From NCBI RefSeq assembly GCF_001005305.1, contig NZ_LBMH01000005.1, positions 310,001 to 374,000 on the forward strand: a stretch of 64,000 bases of DNA. The letters run 5' to 3'. The number at the start of each line of letters is the position of its first letter. Positions within the stretch are counted from its first letter, which is position 1. Made by a program: the position numbers and the translations under genes. Shown piece after piece: positions 9,676-20,871 of this stretch. The notes under the pieces were generated by a model, which ran no database searches, was not told the origin of the DNA, and saw only the letters and a program-made list of their open reading frames with translations. The DNA is from Kordia zhangzhouensis. GTDB taxonomy: Bacteria; Bacteroidota; Bacteroidia; Flavobacteriales; Flavobacteriaceae.

Positions 9676-10368
9676 TTGAAAACCGTTTCCAACAAACACA
9701 ATCTCCAAGTACTATATGAAGACAATCATATCATTATTGTCAATAAACGTGCGGGTGATATTGTGCAAGGAGACAAAACCGGTGACAAACCTTTAAGCGA
9801 AGTTGTAAAAGAATATATTGCAGAAAAATATCAGAAACCAGGCAATGTGTTTCTTGGTGTTGTACATAGACTTGACAGACCTACTACTGGAATTGTTGTT
9901 TTTGCTAGAACTTCGAAAGCCTTACCACGATTAAATTCTCTTTTTGCAGAAAAAAAAGCCAAAAAAACGTATTGGGCAATTGTAAAAAATGAGCCGCAAA
10001 AAAAACAAGATACGCTAATCCATTGGCTTCGAAAAAATCCAAAAAATAACAAATCTTCTGCTTTTCAGACTGAAGTAAAAGATAGCAAAAAAGCAATCTT
10101 AGAGTACACAGTTAAGAAAAAGCTAGATCGATATGTATGGTTAGAAGTTTTACTCCACACAGGTCGTCATCATCAAATCAGAGCGCAATTAGCAAGTATA
10201 GGTTGTCCTATAAAAGGCGACTTAAAGTATGGCTTTGATCGAAGTAATAAAGACGGTAGTATTCATTTGCATGCACGAAAATTAGTATTTACACATCCTG
10301 TAAAAAAAGAACCCTTAGAAATTATAGCGCCTTTACCTAACGATTCAATATGGAATGCGTGTATTTAA
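9676..10368 (+). CDS. RluA-family RNA pseudouridine synthase
   Basis: A 230-residue pseudouridine synthase of the RluA/RluC/RluD family, here without an S4 domain. The catalytic aspartate is in VVHRLDRPTTGIVVFARTSKAL near residue 64, followed by KTYWAIVKN and LHTGRHHQIRAQLASIGCPI. The start is TTG at 9676: no in-frame ATG exists before the conserved NLQVLYEDNHIIIVNK, so a TTG start is the best fit. Target RNA and position cannot be deduced from sequence. It sits 153 bases after panB, possibly co-transcribed. Confidence 0.88.
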   Translation: MKTVSNKHNLQVLYEDNHIIIVNKRAGDIVQGDKTGDKPLSEVVKEYIAEKYQKPGNVFLGVVHRLDRPTTGIVVFARTSKALPRLNSLFAEKKAKKTYWAIVKNEPQKKQDTLIHWLRKNPKNNKSSAFQTEVKDSKKAILEYTVKKKLDRYVWLEVLLHTGRHHQIRAQLASIGCPIKGDLKYGFDRSNKDGSIHLHARKLVFTHPVKKEPLEIIAPLPNDSIWNACI

Positions 10369-10464
10369 TATACTGTTGATAACCTTGCTCAAAAGTCATT
10401 TATAGACAGCTCCCATTTTTAAAGATAAATTTCTACTTTTAATCATAATCAAACTATTTTTAAC

Positions 10465-11502
10465 ATGCGTATTGAAAGTGGATTAAAGTTAGGTTTTAAA
10501 GATGTCATGATTCGACCAAAGCGATCTACCTTAAAAAGTCGTTCGCAAGTTTCTTTAGAGCGTACTTATAAATTTTTACATAGTTCCTACGAATGGGCAG
10601 GAATTCCTATTATGGCTGCCAATATGGACACTGTAGGCACCTTTGACATGGCAAAAGCATTAGCCTCTAAAAATTTATTCACTGCAATCCATAAGCACTA
10701 TTCATTAGATCAATGGAATGATTTTATGGCTTCTATACCGCAACATTACATTCCACATATCGCTGTTAGCACTGGAACTGGAGAAAATGACAATGAGAAA
10801 CTACGAACAATTTTTGGTGTATATCCACAGCTCAAATTTATTTGCATAGATGTTGCGAATGGATATTCACAACACTTCGTTGATTTTGTAAAAAATGCAC
10901 GTACTCAATTTCCTGATAAGGTTATCATTGCCGGAAATGTGGTTACTGGCGAAATGGTAGAAGAATTAATCCTATCTGGAGCAGATATCGTAAAAGTAGG
11001 TATTGGTCCTGGTTCAGTTTGCACCACACGTGTAAAAACAGGTGTTGGTTATCCGCAACTTTCTGCTATTATTGAATGTGCCGATGCTGCGCATGGTTTA
11101 GGTGGACATATTATTTCAGATGGCGGATGTACTACTCCAGGTGATGTTGCCAAAGCTTTTGGCGCTGGTGCAGACTTTGTCATGCTTGGTGGAATGCTTT
11201 CTGGACATGACGAAAGTGGAGGTGAATTGATTGAACGAAATGGCCAAAAGTACAAACAATTTTATGGAATGAGTTCTGCAACGGCAATGGAAAAACATGT
11301 TGGTGGTGTAGCAGATTACCGAGCTTCTGAAGGAAAAACTGTCGAAATACCATTGAAAGGTCCTGTATCTGCTACTGTTCAGGATATTTTAGGAGGTATT
11401 CGAAGTACATGTACTTATGTAGGTGCTTCTCGTTTAAAAGAATTGACAAAACGCACCACTTTTATACGTGTATCAGAACAAGAGAATAGAGTTTATTCTT
11501 AA
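10465..11502 (+). CDS. guaC: GMP reductase
   Basis: A 345-residue NADPH-dependent enzyme converting GMP to IMP, balancing purine nucleotide pools. It shows the IMPDH/GMPR barrel with the catalytic cysteine in [20 protein letters not shown], the phosphate-binding [20 protein letters not shown], and the GMPR-type KFYG-like active loop ([15 protein letters not shown]). There is no CBS pair, which separates it from IMP dehydrogenase. The N-terminus [17 protein letters not shown] is also GMPR-like. It converges with mgsA. Confidence 0.95.
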   Translation: MRIESGLKLGFKDVMIRPKRSTLKSRSQVSLERTYKFLHSSYEWAGIPIMAANMDTVGTFDMAKALASKNLFTAIHKHYSLDQWNDFMASIPQHYIPHIAVSTGTGENDNEKLRTIFGVYPQLKFICIDVANGYSQHFVDFVKNARTQFPDKVIIAGNVVTGEMVEELILSGADIVKVGIGPGSVCTTRVKTGVGYPQLSAIIECADAAHGLGGHIISDGGCTTPGDVAKAFGAGADFVMLGGMLSGHDESGGELIERNGQKYKQFYGMSSATAMEKHVGGVADYRASEGKTVEIPLKGPVSATVQDILGGIRSTCTYVGASRLKELTKRTTFIRVSEQENRVYS

Positions 11503-11514
11503 CAACTTACTATT

Positions 11515-11886
11515 TTATTGCACTGAAATTGCTTTCATCAATAATTCAGCTGCAGCTGGATTAGTGGCTAACGGAACATTATGCACATCGCACAAACGCA
11601 TTAACATTAATACATCTGGCTCATGTGGATGTTTTTCTAGCGGATCACGAAAAAACAATACCAAATTACAAGTTCCTTCGGCCACACGCGCAGCTATTTG
11701 AGCATCACCTCCATGTGGCCCAGAAAGTAGTTTTAAAACTTCAAAACCTGCTTTCTCAACTTTTCCACCGGTAGTACCAGTTGCTATTAATTTAATTTTC
11801 TTGCTATGTAATATTTCCGCATGTTCGTTAAGAAATTGAACCATTTCTGCTTTTTTCCCATCATGCGCAATAATTGCAATTTCCAT
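11515..11886 (-). CDS. mgsA: Methylglyoxal synthase
   Basis: A 123-residue cytoplasmic enzyme converting dihydroxyacetone phosphate to methylglyoxal and phosphate, an overflow branch of glycolysis. The family signature is clear: IAHDGKKAEMVQF, TGTTGGKVEKAG, then SGPHGGDAQIAARVAEG with the catalytic aspartate of GGD, and FFRDPLEKHPHEPDV. It is shorter than the E. coli enzyme at both ends but the core is complete. Its start lies three bases after the stop of the BadF-type kinase, so the two are one transcript. The nearby pfkA and gapA make a glycolysis-related context. Confidence 0.93.
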   Translation of the reverse strand: MEIAIIAHDGKKAEMVQFLNEHAEILHSKKIKLIATGTTGGKVEKAGFEVLKLLSGPHGGDAQIAARVAEGTCNLVLFFRDPLEKHPHEPDVLMLMRLCDVHNVPLATNPAAAELLMKAISVQ

Positions 11887-11889
11887 TAA

Positions 11890-12759
11890 CTAACTTTTTC
11901 TTAATTGTTTCGTATGAAAAGCTACTAAACCTTCAATTGGTCTGCGAATAAAATTACCAACGGTAAATCCAAACTCTTGAGCTACTTCTCTGATTTCAGC
12001 TTCTGAAAAGAACGCTATTGAACCTGCAAAATGAACAGGAACTGTTTTGATTTCTTCTTTAAATTGCATAATCATATTTTCTGCGAAGAGACGAAATCCT
12101 TTTTTTATCAATTCAACTACATAATCGGAGTCTTTATTCAGAAACATGAATTCTGCAAAGTTGGCTAAATATGCATTAGGATTGGGTTGTTTATAGAGAT
12201 TGTATTTAATGTAATCACTATCTAAATTGTAGCGTTCTTCAAAAGCAACTCGGATAGCTGTTGGCATTTTATGGAAATAGTAATCACGAATTAATTGTTT
12301 TCCGTAGTAATTTCCGCTTGCATCGTCCATTAAGGTATATCCCAACGAATTTACCCGTTGATGCAATTGATTTCCATCATAATAGCTACAATTAGAACCA
12401 GTACCTTGAATACAAACTACTGCTGCTTCATCGGCATGATTAATCGTAGCATATACAGCTGCTAATGTATCTTCGTTGACCTCTACCAATGCATTTGGAA
12501 AAAAGTCTTCCAAAACACCTTTTAGTAATAGGCGCGGATTTTCTGTTCCACATCCAGCTCCATAGAAAAAGATATGTGTCACAGTATGACGATGTGCAGA
12601 GAGTTCTTTACTTTTTTTAATGGTTTTTTTTAGCTTTTTCTCCGTAAGAATAGCAGGATTTAATCCTTTGGTTCGAAGTTTGTCTAATAATTGATTCCCT
12701 TCTTTGTCTACTGCAATCCAATCACATTTGGTGGAGCCGCTATCTACTACTAAAATCAT
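11890..12759 (-). CDS. BadF/BadG-family N-acetylglucosamine-kinase-like ATPase
   Basis: A 289-residue member of the ASKHA fold. Phosphate-1 loop VVDSGSTKCDWI is at the N-terminus, and VVCIQGTGSNCSYYDG plus VHFAGSIAFFSEAE give phosphate-2 and adenosine motifs. Eukaryote-like N-acetylglucosamine kinases belong here, and flavobacterial copies are annotated so, but the substrate has not been shown. It is translationally close to mgsA (3-base gap) and downstream of gapA across a terminator. A role in amino-sugar or peptidoglycan recycling is an inference. Confidence 0.8.
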   Translation of the reverse strand: MILVVDSGSTKCDWIAVDKEGNQLLDKLRTKGLNPAILTEKKLKKTIKKSKELSAHRHTVTHIFFYGAGCGTENPRLLLKGVLEDFFPNALVEVNEDTLAAVYATINHADEAAVVCIQGTGSNCSYYDGNQLHQRVNSLGYTLMDDASGNYYGKQLIRDYYFHKMPTAIRVAFEERYNLDSDYIKYNLYKQPNPNAYLANFAEFMFLNKDSDYVVELIKKGFRLFAENMIMQFKEEIKTVPVHFAGSIAFFSEAEIREVAQEFGFTVGNFIRRPIEGLVAFHTKQLRKS

Positions 12760-12795
12760 AGAGTGAGTGTATAATGATGTCTTTTTTTATAAAAT

Positions 12796-12835
12796 AAAAA
12801 AGCGTAGTCAAAAATTAGCATGACTACGCTTTTAA
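12796..12835 (-). terminator. Terminator after gapA
   Basis: The 10-bp perfect stem agcgtagtca/tgactacgct (12801-12810, 12821-12830) is followed on the minus strand by a T run. It separates gapA from the downstream sugar kinase and mgsA. Confidence 0.85.
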
Positions 12836-12842
12836 AGGTTTC

Positions 12843-13862
<1,020 letters not shown>

Positions 13863-13868
13863 TTAGTA

Positions 13869-14855
13869 TTACACTGATAGAATATCAGAGATTTTAAGTA
13901 ATTCTTTATTAATGGTATGTTTTCCTTTTACAGCTTTTTCTATACTAGTTACCACTACTTTATTATCTGCAAGACCTACCATCACGTTTGATTGTCCGTC
14001 AAGCACCAATTCTACTGCCTTTACTCCTAGTCTACTCGCCAAAACTCTATCAAAACACGTTGGTTTTCCTCCTCTTTGCATGTGTCCTAACACAGATACG
14101 CGGGCTTCATAATCAGGCAAATTTTCAGTTACATATTCTGCTAATTCGAAGACATTTTTTCCTATTTTATCACCTTCTGAAACCACTACAATACTCGAGG
14201 ATTTTCCGCTACGACGGCTACGTTGAAGAGATTCTAATAGACGATCTAATCCTAAATCTTCTTCAGGAATTAATATTTCTTCTGCTCCTGCTCCAATTCC
14301 TGCATTTAATGCAATAAAACCAGCATCTCTTCCCATTACTTCTACAAAGAATAATCGGTTGTGAGAACTAGCTGTATCACGAATTTTATCTATGGCTTCA
14401 ACTACCGTATTTAATGCAGTATCATATCCAATGGTAAAGTTTGTTCCAAAAATGTCATTATCTATGGTCCCTGGAACTCCGATTACTGGAATATCATATT
14501 CGGAGCTAAAAATCATTCCGCCTGTAAAAGTTCCATCTCCACCTATTAAAATCATAGCATCAACACCTTGTTCTTTAAGGTTGTCGTATGCTTTTTTTCG
14601 TCCTTCTTTGGTTTTAAATTCCATAGAACGAGCCGATTTTAATATGGTTCCTCCTTTACTAACTATATTTTTTACACTACGTGCAGACAATTCAACAGTA
14701 TCACCTTCTATCATGCCTTGATAACCACGATAATATCCAACACATTGTATGTTGTAATACGCACAAGCACGTGCCACTGCTCTGATCGCAGCATTCATTC
14801 CTGGAGCATCGCCTCCAGAGGTCATTACGCCTATTTTTTTGATGTTATGTTGCAT
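13869..14855 (-). CDS. pfkA: ATP-dependent 6-phosphofructokinase
   Basis: A 328-residue phosphofructokinase that commits fructose 6-phosphate to glycolysis. It shows the ATP loop GVMTSGGDAPGMNAAIRA, GGDGTFTGG, the catalytic TIDND in GVPGTIDNDIFGTNF, and EVMGRDAGFIALNAGI. The glycine after GGD (GGDGT) points to ATP rather than pyrophosphate as donor. Length matches the short bacterial PfkA. It is the first gene of pfkA-gapA. The following 270 bases toward tamB hold no gene I can see. Confidence 0.97.
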   Translation of the reverse strand: MQHNIKKIGVMTSGGDAPGMNAAIRAVARACAYYNIQCVGYYRGYQGMIEGDTVELSARSVKNIVSKGGTILKSARSMEFKTKEGRKKAYDNLKEQGVDAMILIGGDGTFTGGMIFSSEYDIPVIGVPGTIDNDIFGTNFTIGYDTALNTVVEAIDKIRDTASSHNRLFFVEVMGRDAGFIALNAGIGAGAEEILIPEEDLGLDRLLESLQRSRRSGKSSSIVVVSEGDKIGKNVFELAEYVTENLPDYEARVSVLGHMQRGGKPTCFDRVLASRLGVKAVELVLDGQSNVMVGLADNKVVVTSIEKAVKGKHTINKELLKISDILSV

Positions 14856-15125
14856 GCAATTTTTTGTTTAGAGTAGTAAAGCTAGGAAACTTATTTTGAT
14901 TTTGTAGCACGCTTTACGCGAATTTTAAATTGTTGAGAAATTTCAAACGTTTTCGTTAATAAGTTCTCAGAATTTTAACGTTTTGCTTAGGTTTTTTTTC
15001 ACTTTTATCAATGTTTGCATTATTGAAAATGAGCGATTTTACACTGAGCTACTTGTTTATTTTTGCTTTGGAAAGATTGGATTTTATGTAAAAAAACTGC
15101 GTAAAGAATATAGTGAAAAACGTAT

Positions 15126-18100
15126 TTATTTTTCTTTGTCTGATTTTTTCTCAGACTTTTTTTCTGTTGCTTTTTTAGCTTCTTTTTTTACGTCTTTTTT
15201 ACTGGAAAAGTTTACGACTTGATCGCCGACTTGGTTGGTTTCTTCCTTTGACTCTTGGGTTTCTTCGGCACGTTTCTTTTTTCCTTTGAATACTTTATCA
15301 ACTAATTCTTTTAAGGTATCAAAATCTACCTGATAAGAGAGCCCAATTCCTTGTGTAAAACCTTCTACTTCACCTACGTATTGTATTTGATTTTGTCGAT
15401 TGAAAATTTTTGCTGTCAGTGTACGATCTTCGTTTAGTGAAATTTCTATCTGCGCATCTCCTACAATAGCAGTTTGAGTTACACCTCCTACAGGAACTCC
15501 TATTTGTCCATTGAACGTAATTTTATCACTAATCTGACTTGAAACCGTAAGTCCTAATTGATCAGACGTTTCAAGATTTAAGGAACGATCAGCTTGACTA
15601 TAATTAAGATTCACGTCCAATTTACCATTTCCTTCTCCTGATAAAGCCTCATTAAAGAGTCCGGTAGCAGTTTCTATTAAGTTTCCAGTTACTGCTGTTT
15701 GATTGATATTGACCTCATTTACAAAACGCCCTTGCGAAAGCAATGAAAGTGCTTGCAATCTACGTTTATCATCATCATTTAATAAGAAATCCGTCAATTC
15801 AGATTCTGCCACACCTTGCGTTGTTGGGAAAGAAATATTAAATACAGGATCAGGTTTCATAAGATCTCCTGTAAGTTTGATACCAACTTCTACTGGTATT
15901 TTTCTATTATACGTAGGTGTGTCTAATAAGACATCTGGATTGGCTTGCAAATTGTAAACAGCTTCAACATTTAATTGTGCCTTAAATGGATCGCCTTCCC
16001 AAGTTATCGTTCCATCAGGTTTTAGGGTGAATTTTTTGTTGATAATTCCTCTGTACTTGAAATTATATTCTCCTTTATACGTAATAAAGTCACCATACAT
16101 ATTGAATTTACCATTGGTGTTGATTTCCATCAACAAACTTCCAAACCCACTTCCTTTAATAGAGCTCCCTGCTTTTCGATCTATTTCTATTTCTATTTCA
16201 GCCTCAGGCGTTACATCCAGTTCAAATGCTAGTTCTACACCTTTAAAATCATCAATTATATTTTCTTCTTGTCTTTCTGGATCATAAAACTCTTCTTTGG
16301 TCACAAATTTTATAAAAGATGCATCTCCAACAGAAGCAACATCACTGATTGGAATTTTAAGAGATGTTCCTTTTTCTGTTGTGCCTTCTACTTTGATTGT
16401 GAGTTGATCTGTTGGTCCTGTAAGCCAAGCTTCACCACTTATATAGCCTGTTCCATAATATAAGGTTTCTTCTTCATCATCAAGTGTTGTATTGAGTACT
16501 AACAAACGATCTGTAATGAGATGCAACCCTAATCGCCAATCGCCAAAAGCTGTATGTGAAATTGTTCCATCCAATTGAGCTTTTGTATAATCTTGTGTAT
16601 CTAGTACTGTTACATCAACAAATTCAAATGTTTGATTGTACAATTTGACTACAGAACTATTTGCCATATCCAAATCGACATTGAGATACGGAATGTATAA
16701 ACCTCCTCCCAAAATACTTAATTCTCCATTTACAGCAGGATTCCTCAGATTTCCTTGTATTTGCGCTTTTCCTGATATTAATCCCCGAATGTCTTGGATG
16801 ACATCTTCGCCCAAAGGACTAAATGGTGAAATATCAAATTTATCAATCGTAGTTGCTACATTAATAGTGTTTTGATCTCCAGAAAAGTTTATTGTTCCTT
16901 CAGCTAGAAGTGATTCAACATTTTTATTGACAAGTTTGGCATTTACATCAAATTGTTCTAATAAATCATCGCCTGTAATGTCAATATTTAAGTTTCCTAG
17001 CTTTTTATCATTTACTTCTAAATTTGCAATATTTAGTTTTGATTTTGGAATATAACCACCATTAATTTGCTTGATATCAAGTTTTCCATTCACAATACCT
17101 CCTAGACGAATACTATCAATAGAAGGAGTAATTTTCTCTAAACCTACGTCGATGAATTGTAGATTGATATTTTTGTTATTTTCTCCAAACAATTGTCCTT
17201 CAAGTTGAATTTCTTCTTTTTGATGGTTCATGACAAATTTTTCAATATAGATAGAATCTAATTCTTTGTCAAAAATGAAACGATTTTTCCGATTGTTATT
17301 TGCGTTAATATACCAAGTATTCCCTCTAAAAGATACATCTGATTTTTTGATTCCTACTACAGATTTGTTAGTATTATCAATAGTATGGTAGAAGCTTAAA
17401 TTATAGTTATCTGCAAAATCTTTTCCGCCCTTAAACTCTGTCTTAAAGAATAAAGTGTCATTCAATGTTGTGTTAATCAAACGAAACTCTTTCGCATCAT
17501 ACCATTTAGTTTTTAAACCTGCTATTTCAAGATAGGTATTAAATAATGGATTTTTATTGTCAATTTGTAATTCCACATCATCAATCGTGTTATCATACGC
17601 TATAATTTGTGGTGTTTTGAAGGTGAGTTTGAATTTATTTTCGTTTCCAATAATACTTCCTTTAAGTGTTGTATTTTGAGCCAAACTCACCTCAGGGAAA
17701 AATACATCTACAATTTTATTATAGATTTTAAAGTTAAACGTTAAATATTGATTCGGTTGTACATCAATTGGTCTGTAATTAGCATAAATACTACCCACAG
17801 AATTTTGAACAAGGTCAATAACTTCTTCAAAGTAAAAGCGACCTGTTACCGTTCCTTGAATGATATCTGGTGAATCAACAGTTATTTTTCGTATGTCGTC
17901 TTCAAACTCTGAATTGATTGTGAAATTTTCGAATGCATACGTTCCATTTTGATTGGTATATGCTATTTTTTTAAAGAAAACATCTCCTGCCATGTCATCA
18001 ATAGTGTTTCCTATCACATCAATAACAACATCACCTTTGAGTACAGATATTTTATCGCGTTTGATAAAATTCAATTTGTTTAAGTTTAACAAATCTATAG

Positions 18101-19601
18101 AAGCTTGAAAGCGAAATTCATTTTCAGTCCCTGATAAGTCTGCCAATCCTTGAAAGTTGAATTTGGCATTAGGATCATTGGAGGTTAAATTTCCATCAAA
18201 CAATTGATCTTTTAATACTCCTGAAATGTTTAAGTTCTTATAACTGTAATTATTGTAATTAATAGAATTGATTTTCCCTATTATTTCAGTGTTAAGATTT
18301 TCTTTTTTAAATCCCTTTCCATCAACAAACGCATCTAAGGTTACTTTTCCTATAGTAGGATCATCAATATATACACCTAAATCAAAATCTTTCAACGTAA
18401 TGTTTCCTTCATAGGAAGCATTGTCAATGTCATCAATGTTTGTTAAAGTAAGATCTGATATAGAGCTTCCTATTTCAGTCTGAATTGTTAATTGTGCATC
18501 GATTTCTTCTTCTGTAATTTCTGAAACTCCTTGAATATTAAATTGCCCAAACTTTTGAAAAGATGAAGGCAATGTTCTTCCAAGTATATTTGGCAAAAAT
18601 GTGCGCAATTGATAGTAATTAGAAGATAATCGATCAAAATCACCTTTCATATAAAAAGGTGCAGAAGATTTGAACAAGTTTTTATAGCGAATATCTCCTT
18701 TAATAACTGTACTAGGAGAAGTAAATTCGAAATTTTTAGTGGTAAAATCATTCAAAACACCGGTTAATTCGGTACTGAAAGAACCTTTTTTATTTCCGAA
18801 TTCATCGTAAAAATAATTGAGTTCACTAAAATCGATTTCAGAATCTTCAAATTTTGCGGTTACTTGAACTTTGTCCAAAAAGTTTGCAAAATCTTTTCGA
18901 TCGTAATCAAAAACAACTACTCCTTTTAAATGAGAACCCTTAGTTTTTACGGTCAATTCATCAAAACGCATTTGGTTAAGTGTATAATCAAACGCGGTGT
19001 TCATTTCTTCAATTCGCAACCCATTACTATCTAAAAATGTAAGTCCTTGCACATTTCCATGCACATTTGGCCCTTGTACTTTAAATTGATTGACCGTTCC
19101 GCCTAACTCAGAAAAATTGAGCATTTCTGGCGAACTATTGTTGGCATCTGTATAACGAAATTTACTATTGCTTAGATTCATTTTAGAACTTGTCAGTAAA
19201 AAGTTCGATGGTGTGCTATCTATAGGTTCAGAATCTAGCTTGGCAATAAAAACATCTAAAGTTGTGTCGGTAGAATCTTTTTCTGTGTAAATATTTAAAG
19301 TAAGTCCTTCAATATTAACCGTTCCAAATTGCAATTTGTTATTTACTAAGTTTCTAAAGCTTAGAATAGATGTTTCTAACCGATTTACATGAATTAACGT
19401 ATCTTTCAGATAATCTTCAATATATATATTTCGAAGAGATATATCGCCGTTCCATTTTAATCCGATACGATCAATATTTATATTTGTCTTATAAGTATCA
19501 TTCAACCAATTGGTCGCTTTTTTTCCAAGAGAAGTTTGTACAGCTGGTATTGAAAATAAAATAAGCAATAGCATAAACAGCAGCAAAATTGCTACCAACA
19601 C
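15126..19601 (-). CDS. TamB-like translocation/assembly module protein (DUF490)
   Basis: A very large protein, 1491 residues from the first usable start. It has an N-terminal hydrophobic anchor (LLLFMLLLILFSIPAVQTS), a long stretch of repetitive beta strands, and the C-terminal DUF490/TamB region from about residue 1050 (TLYYGTGYISGEAWLTGP, YGDFITYKGEYNFKYRGII, VSSQISDKITFNGQIGVPVG). The last 60 residues are Lys/Glu-rich. TamB proteins bridge the inner and outer membranes and aid lipid transport or outer-membrane protein assembly. The start shown is a GTG at 19601; the frame stays open to an ATT at 19631 that would add KKVWKIVKR, the positive stretch usual before the anchor. It is divergent from tsaD, as is common in flavobacteria. 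Confidence 0.88.
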   Translation of the reverse strand: MLVAILLLFMLLLILFSIPAVQTSLGKKATNWLNDTYKTNINIDRIGLKWNGDISLRNIYIEDYLKDTLIHVNRLETSILSFRNLVNNKLQFGTVNIEGLTLNIYTEKDSTDTTLDVFIAKLDSEPIDSTPSNFLLTSSKMNLSNSKFRYTDANNSSPEMLNFSELGGTVNQFKVQGPNVHGNVQGLTFLDSNGLRIEEMNTAFDYTLNQMRFDELTVKTKGSHLKGVVVFDYDRKDFANFLDKVQVTAKFEDSEIDFSELNYFYDEFGNKKGSFSTELTGVLNDFTTKNFEFTSPSTVIKGDIRYKNLFKSSAPFYMKGDFDRLSSNYYQLRTFLPNILGRTLPSSFQKFGQFNIQGVSEITEEEIDAQLTIQTEIGSSISDLTLTNIDDIDNASYEGNITLKDFDLGVYIDDPTIGKVTLDAFVDGKGFKKENLNTEIIGKINSINYNNYSYKNLNISGVLKDQLFDGNLTSNDPNAKFNFQGLADLSGTENEFRFQASIDLLNLNKLNFIKRDKISVLKGDVVIDVIGNTIDDMAGDVFFKKIAYTNQNGTYAFENFTINSEFEDDIRKITVDSPDIIQGTVTGRFYFEEVIDLVQNSVGSIYANYRPIDVQPNQYLTFNFKIYNKIVDVFFPEVSLAQNTTLKGSIIGNENKFKLTFKTPQIIAYDNTIDDVELQIDNKNPLFNTYLEIAGLKTKWYDAKEFRLINTTLNDTLFFKTEFKGGKDFADNYNLSFYHTIDNTNKSVVGIKKSDVSFRGNTWYINANNNRKNRFIFDKELDSIYIEKFVMNHQKEEIQLEGQLFGENNKNINLQFIDVGLEKITPSIDSIRLGGIVNGKLDIKQINGGYIPKSKLNIANLEVNDKKLGNLNIDITGDDLLEQFDVNAKLVNKNVESLLAEGTINFSGDQNTINVATTIDKFDISPFSPLGEDVIQDIRGLISGKAQIQGNLRNPAVNGELSILGGGLYIPYLNVDLDMANSSVVKLYNQTFEFVDVTVLDTQDYTKAQLDGTISHTAFGDWRLGLHLITDRLLVLNTTLDDEEETLYYGTGYISGEAWLTGPTDQLTIKVEGTTEKGTSLKIPISDVASVGDASFIKFVTKEEFYDPERQEENIIDDFKGVELAFELDVTPEAEIEIEIDRKAGSSIKGSGFGSLLMEINTNGKFNMYGDFITYKGEYNFKYRGIINKKFTLKPDGTITWEGDPFKAQLNVEAVYNLQANPDVLLDTPTYNRKIPVEVGIKLTGDLMKPDPVFNISFPTTQGVAESELTDFLLNDDDKRRLQALSLLSQGRFVNEVNINQTAVTGNLIETATGLFNEALSGEGNGKLDVNLNYSQADRSLNLETSDQLGLTVSSQISDKITFNGQIGVPVGGVTQTAIVGDAQIEISLNEDRTLTAKIFNRQNQIQYVGEVEGFTQGIGLSYQVDFDTLKELVDKVFKGKKKRAEETQESKEETNQVGDQVVNFSSKKDVKKEAKKATEKKSEKKSDKEK

Positions 19602-19705
19602 ACGTTTGACTATTTTCCAGACTTTTTTAATGACAGTTCAGTTTATATATCTGTTTTGATACTGCAAATTCATAAAAAAAATAATACAAAACACGATGTT
19701 TAGCA

Positions 19706-19713
19706 TATCTTTG
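19706..19713 (+). promoter_or_regulatory. Candidate Bacteroidota -7 box upstream of tsaD
   Basis: TATCTTTG fits the TAnnTTTG consensus of Bacteroidota housekeeping promoters and lies 36 bases before the tsaD start. A matching upstream TTG at the usual spacing was not found, so support is only partial. Confidence 0.35.
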
Positions 19714-19749
19714 TGAAACTATATCAATTTTTATGCCTTTACAATACAT

Positions 19750-20772
19750 ATGAGCACAAAAGATGTATATATTTTAGCTATTGAATCATCTTGTGATGAT
19801 ACGTCTGCTGCTGTATTGCGAAACGACACTGTTTTGTCAAATGTAGTTGCCAATCAAAAAATACATGAAGCGTATGGTGGTGTTGTTCCTGAATTGGCTT
19901 CACGAGCACATCAACAAAATATTGTTCCTGTTGTACATCAAGCGTTAGCTACAGCAAATATCGACAAAAAACAGCTAACAGCCATAGCTTTTACGCGTGG
20001 ACCTGGCTTAATGGGTTCGTTATTAGTAGGAACTTCTTTTGCCAAATCGTTAGCTTTAGGGTTGAATATTCCTCTGATTGAAGTAAACCATATGCAAGCG
20101 CACATATTAGCTCATTTCATTCAAGATGAAGCACAAACAATCCCGAAGTTTCCTTTTATTGCGATGACTATTTCTGGTGGACATACACAAATTGTCGTGG
20201 TAAAAAATCATTTTGACATGGAAGTGATTGGAGAAACGATTGATGATGCCGTTGGAGAAGCGTATGATAAAAGCGGTAAAATTCTTGGTTTGTCGTATCC
20301 TGCAGGTCCCATTATTGATAAATTGGCTCGTGAAGGAAATCCAAAAGCATTTTCTTTTCCAAAACCTAAAGTACCTGGATTAAATTTTAGTTTTTCAGGA
20401 TTGAAAACTGCAATTTTATATTTTGTACAAAAACAAACTCAGGAAAATCCAGACTTTGTGAAAGAGAATTTGAAAGATATTTGCGCTTCTATTCAACATA
20501 CTATTGTGAATATCATTATTGATAAGCTTAAAAAAGCATCTAAACAAACAGGTATTAAAACCATAGCAATTGGCGGTGGTGTTTCAGCTAATTCTGCCAT
20601 TCGCCAAGCATTGAAAGATGGTGAACGAAAGTATGGCTGGATAGCGCATATTCCAAAGTTTGCATACACGACAGATAATGCTGCAATGATTGGAATTGTA
20701 GGTTATTTAAAATATTTACAAAAAGATTTTACAAATCAAGCAGTAACAGCGAGTTCGCGAATTAAAATTTGA
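19750..20772 (+). CDS. tsaD: tRNA N6-adenosine threonylcarbamoyltransferase TsaD
   Basis: A 340-residue Kae1/Qri7-family enzyme that transfers threonylcarbamoyl to A37 of ANN-decoding tRNAs, with TsaB and TsaE. Seen are AIESSCDDTSAAVLRN at the N-terminus, the metal-binding HMQAH in NHMQAHILAH, MTISGGHTQIV, DDAVGEAYDKSGKILG, and IAIGGGVSANSAIR. Length is normal. It is divergent from tamB and followed by rsmE on the same strand with a 100-base gap. Confidence 0.97.
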   Translation: MSTKDVYILAIESSCDDTSAAVLRNDTVLSNVVANQKIHEAYGGVVPELASRAHQQNIVPVVHQALATANIDKKQLTAIAFTRGPGLMGSLLVGTSFAKSLALGLNIPLIEVNHMQAHILAHFIQDEAQTIPKFPFIAMTISGGHTQIVVVKNHFDMEVIGETIDDAVGEAYDKSGKILGLSYPAGPIIDKLAREGNPKAFSFPKPKVPGLNFSFSGLKTAILYFVQKQTQENPDFVKENLKDICASIQHTIVNIIIDKLKKASKQTGIKTIAIGGGVSANSAIRQALKDGERKYGWIAHIPKFAYTTDNAAMIGIVGYLKYLQKDFTNQAVTASSRIKI

Positions 20773-20871
20773 TTTTTAAATAATTAATGGTACTTGATGT
20801 GACCTGTTATGCATTTCAAATATTTTTTTATGCACCTCTCAACATTCTCAATCCAAAATTCATAATTAAAA

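Noticed and set aside
13988-14317. Plus-strand ORFs opposite pfkA and gapA
   Set aside because: The minus strand encodes complete, well conserved enzymes in these positions.
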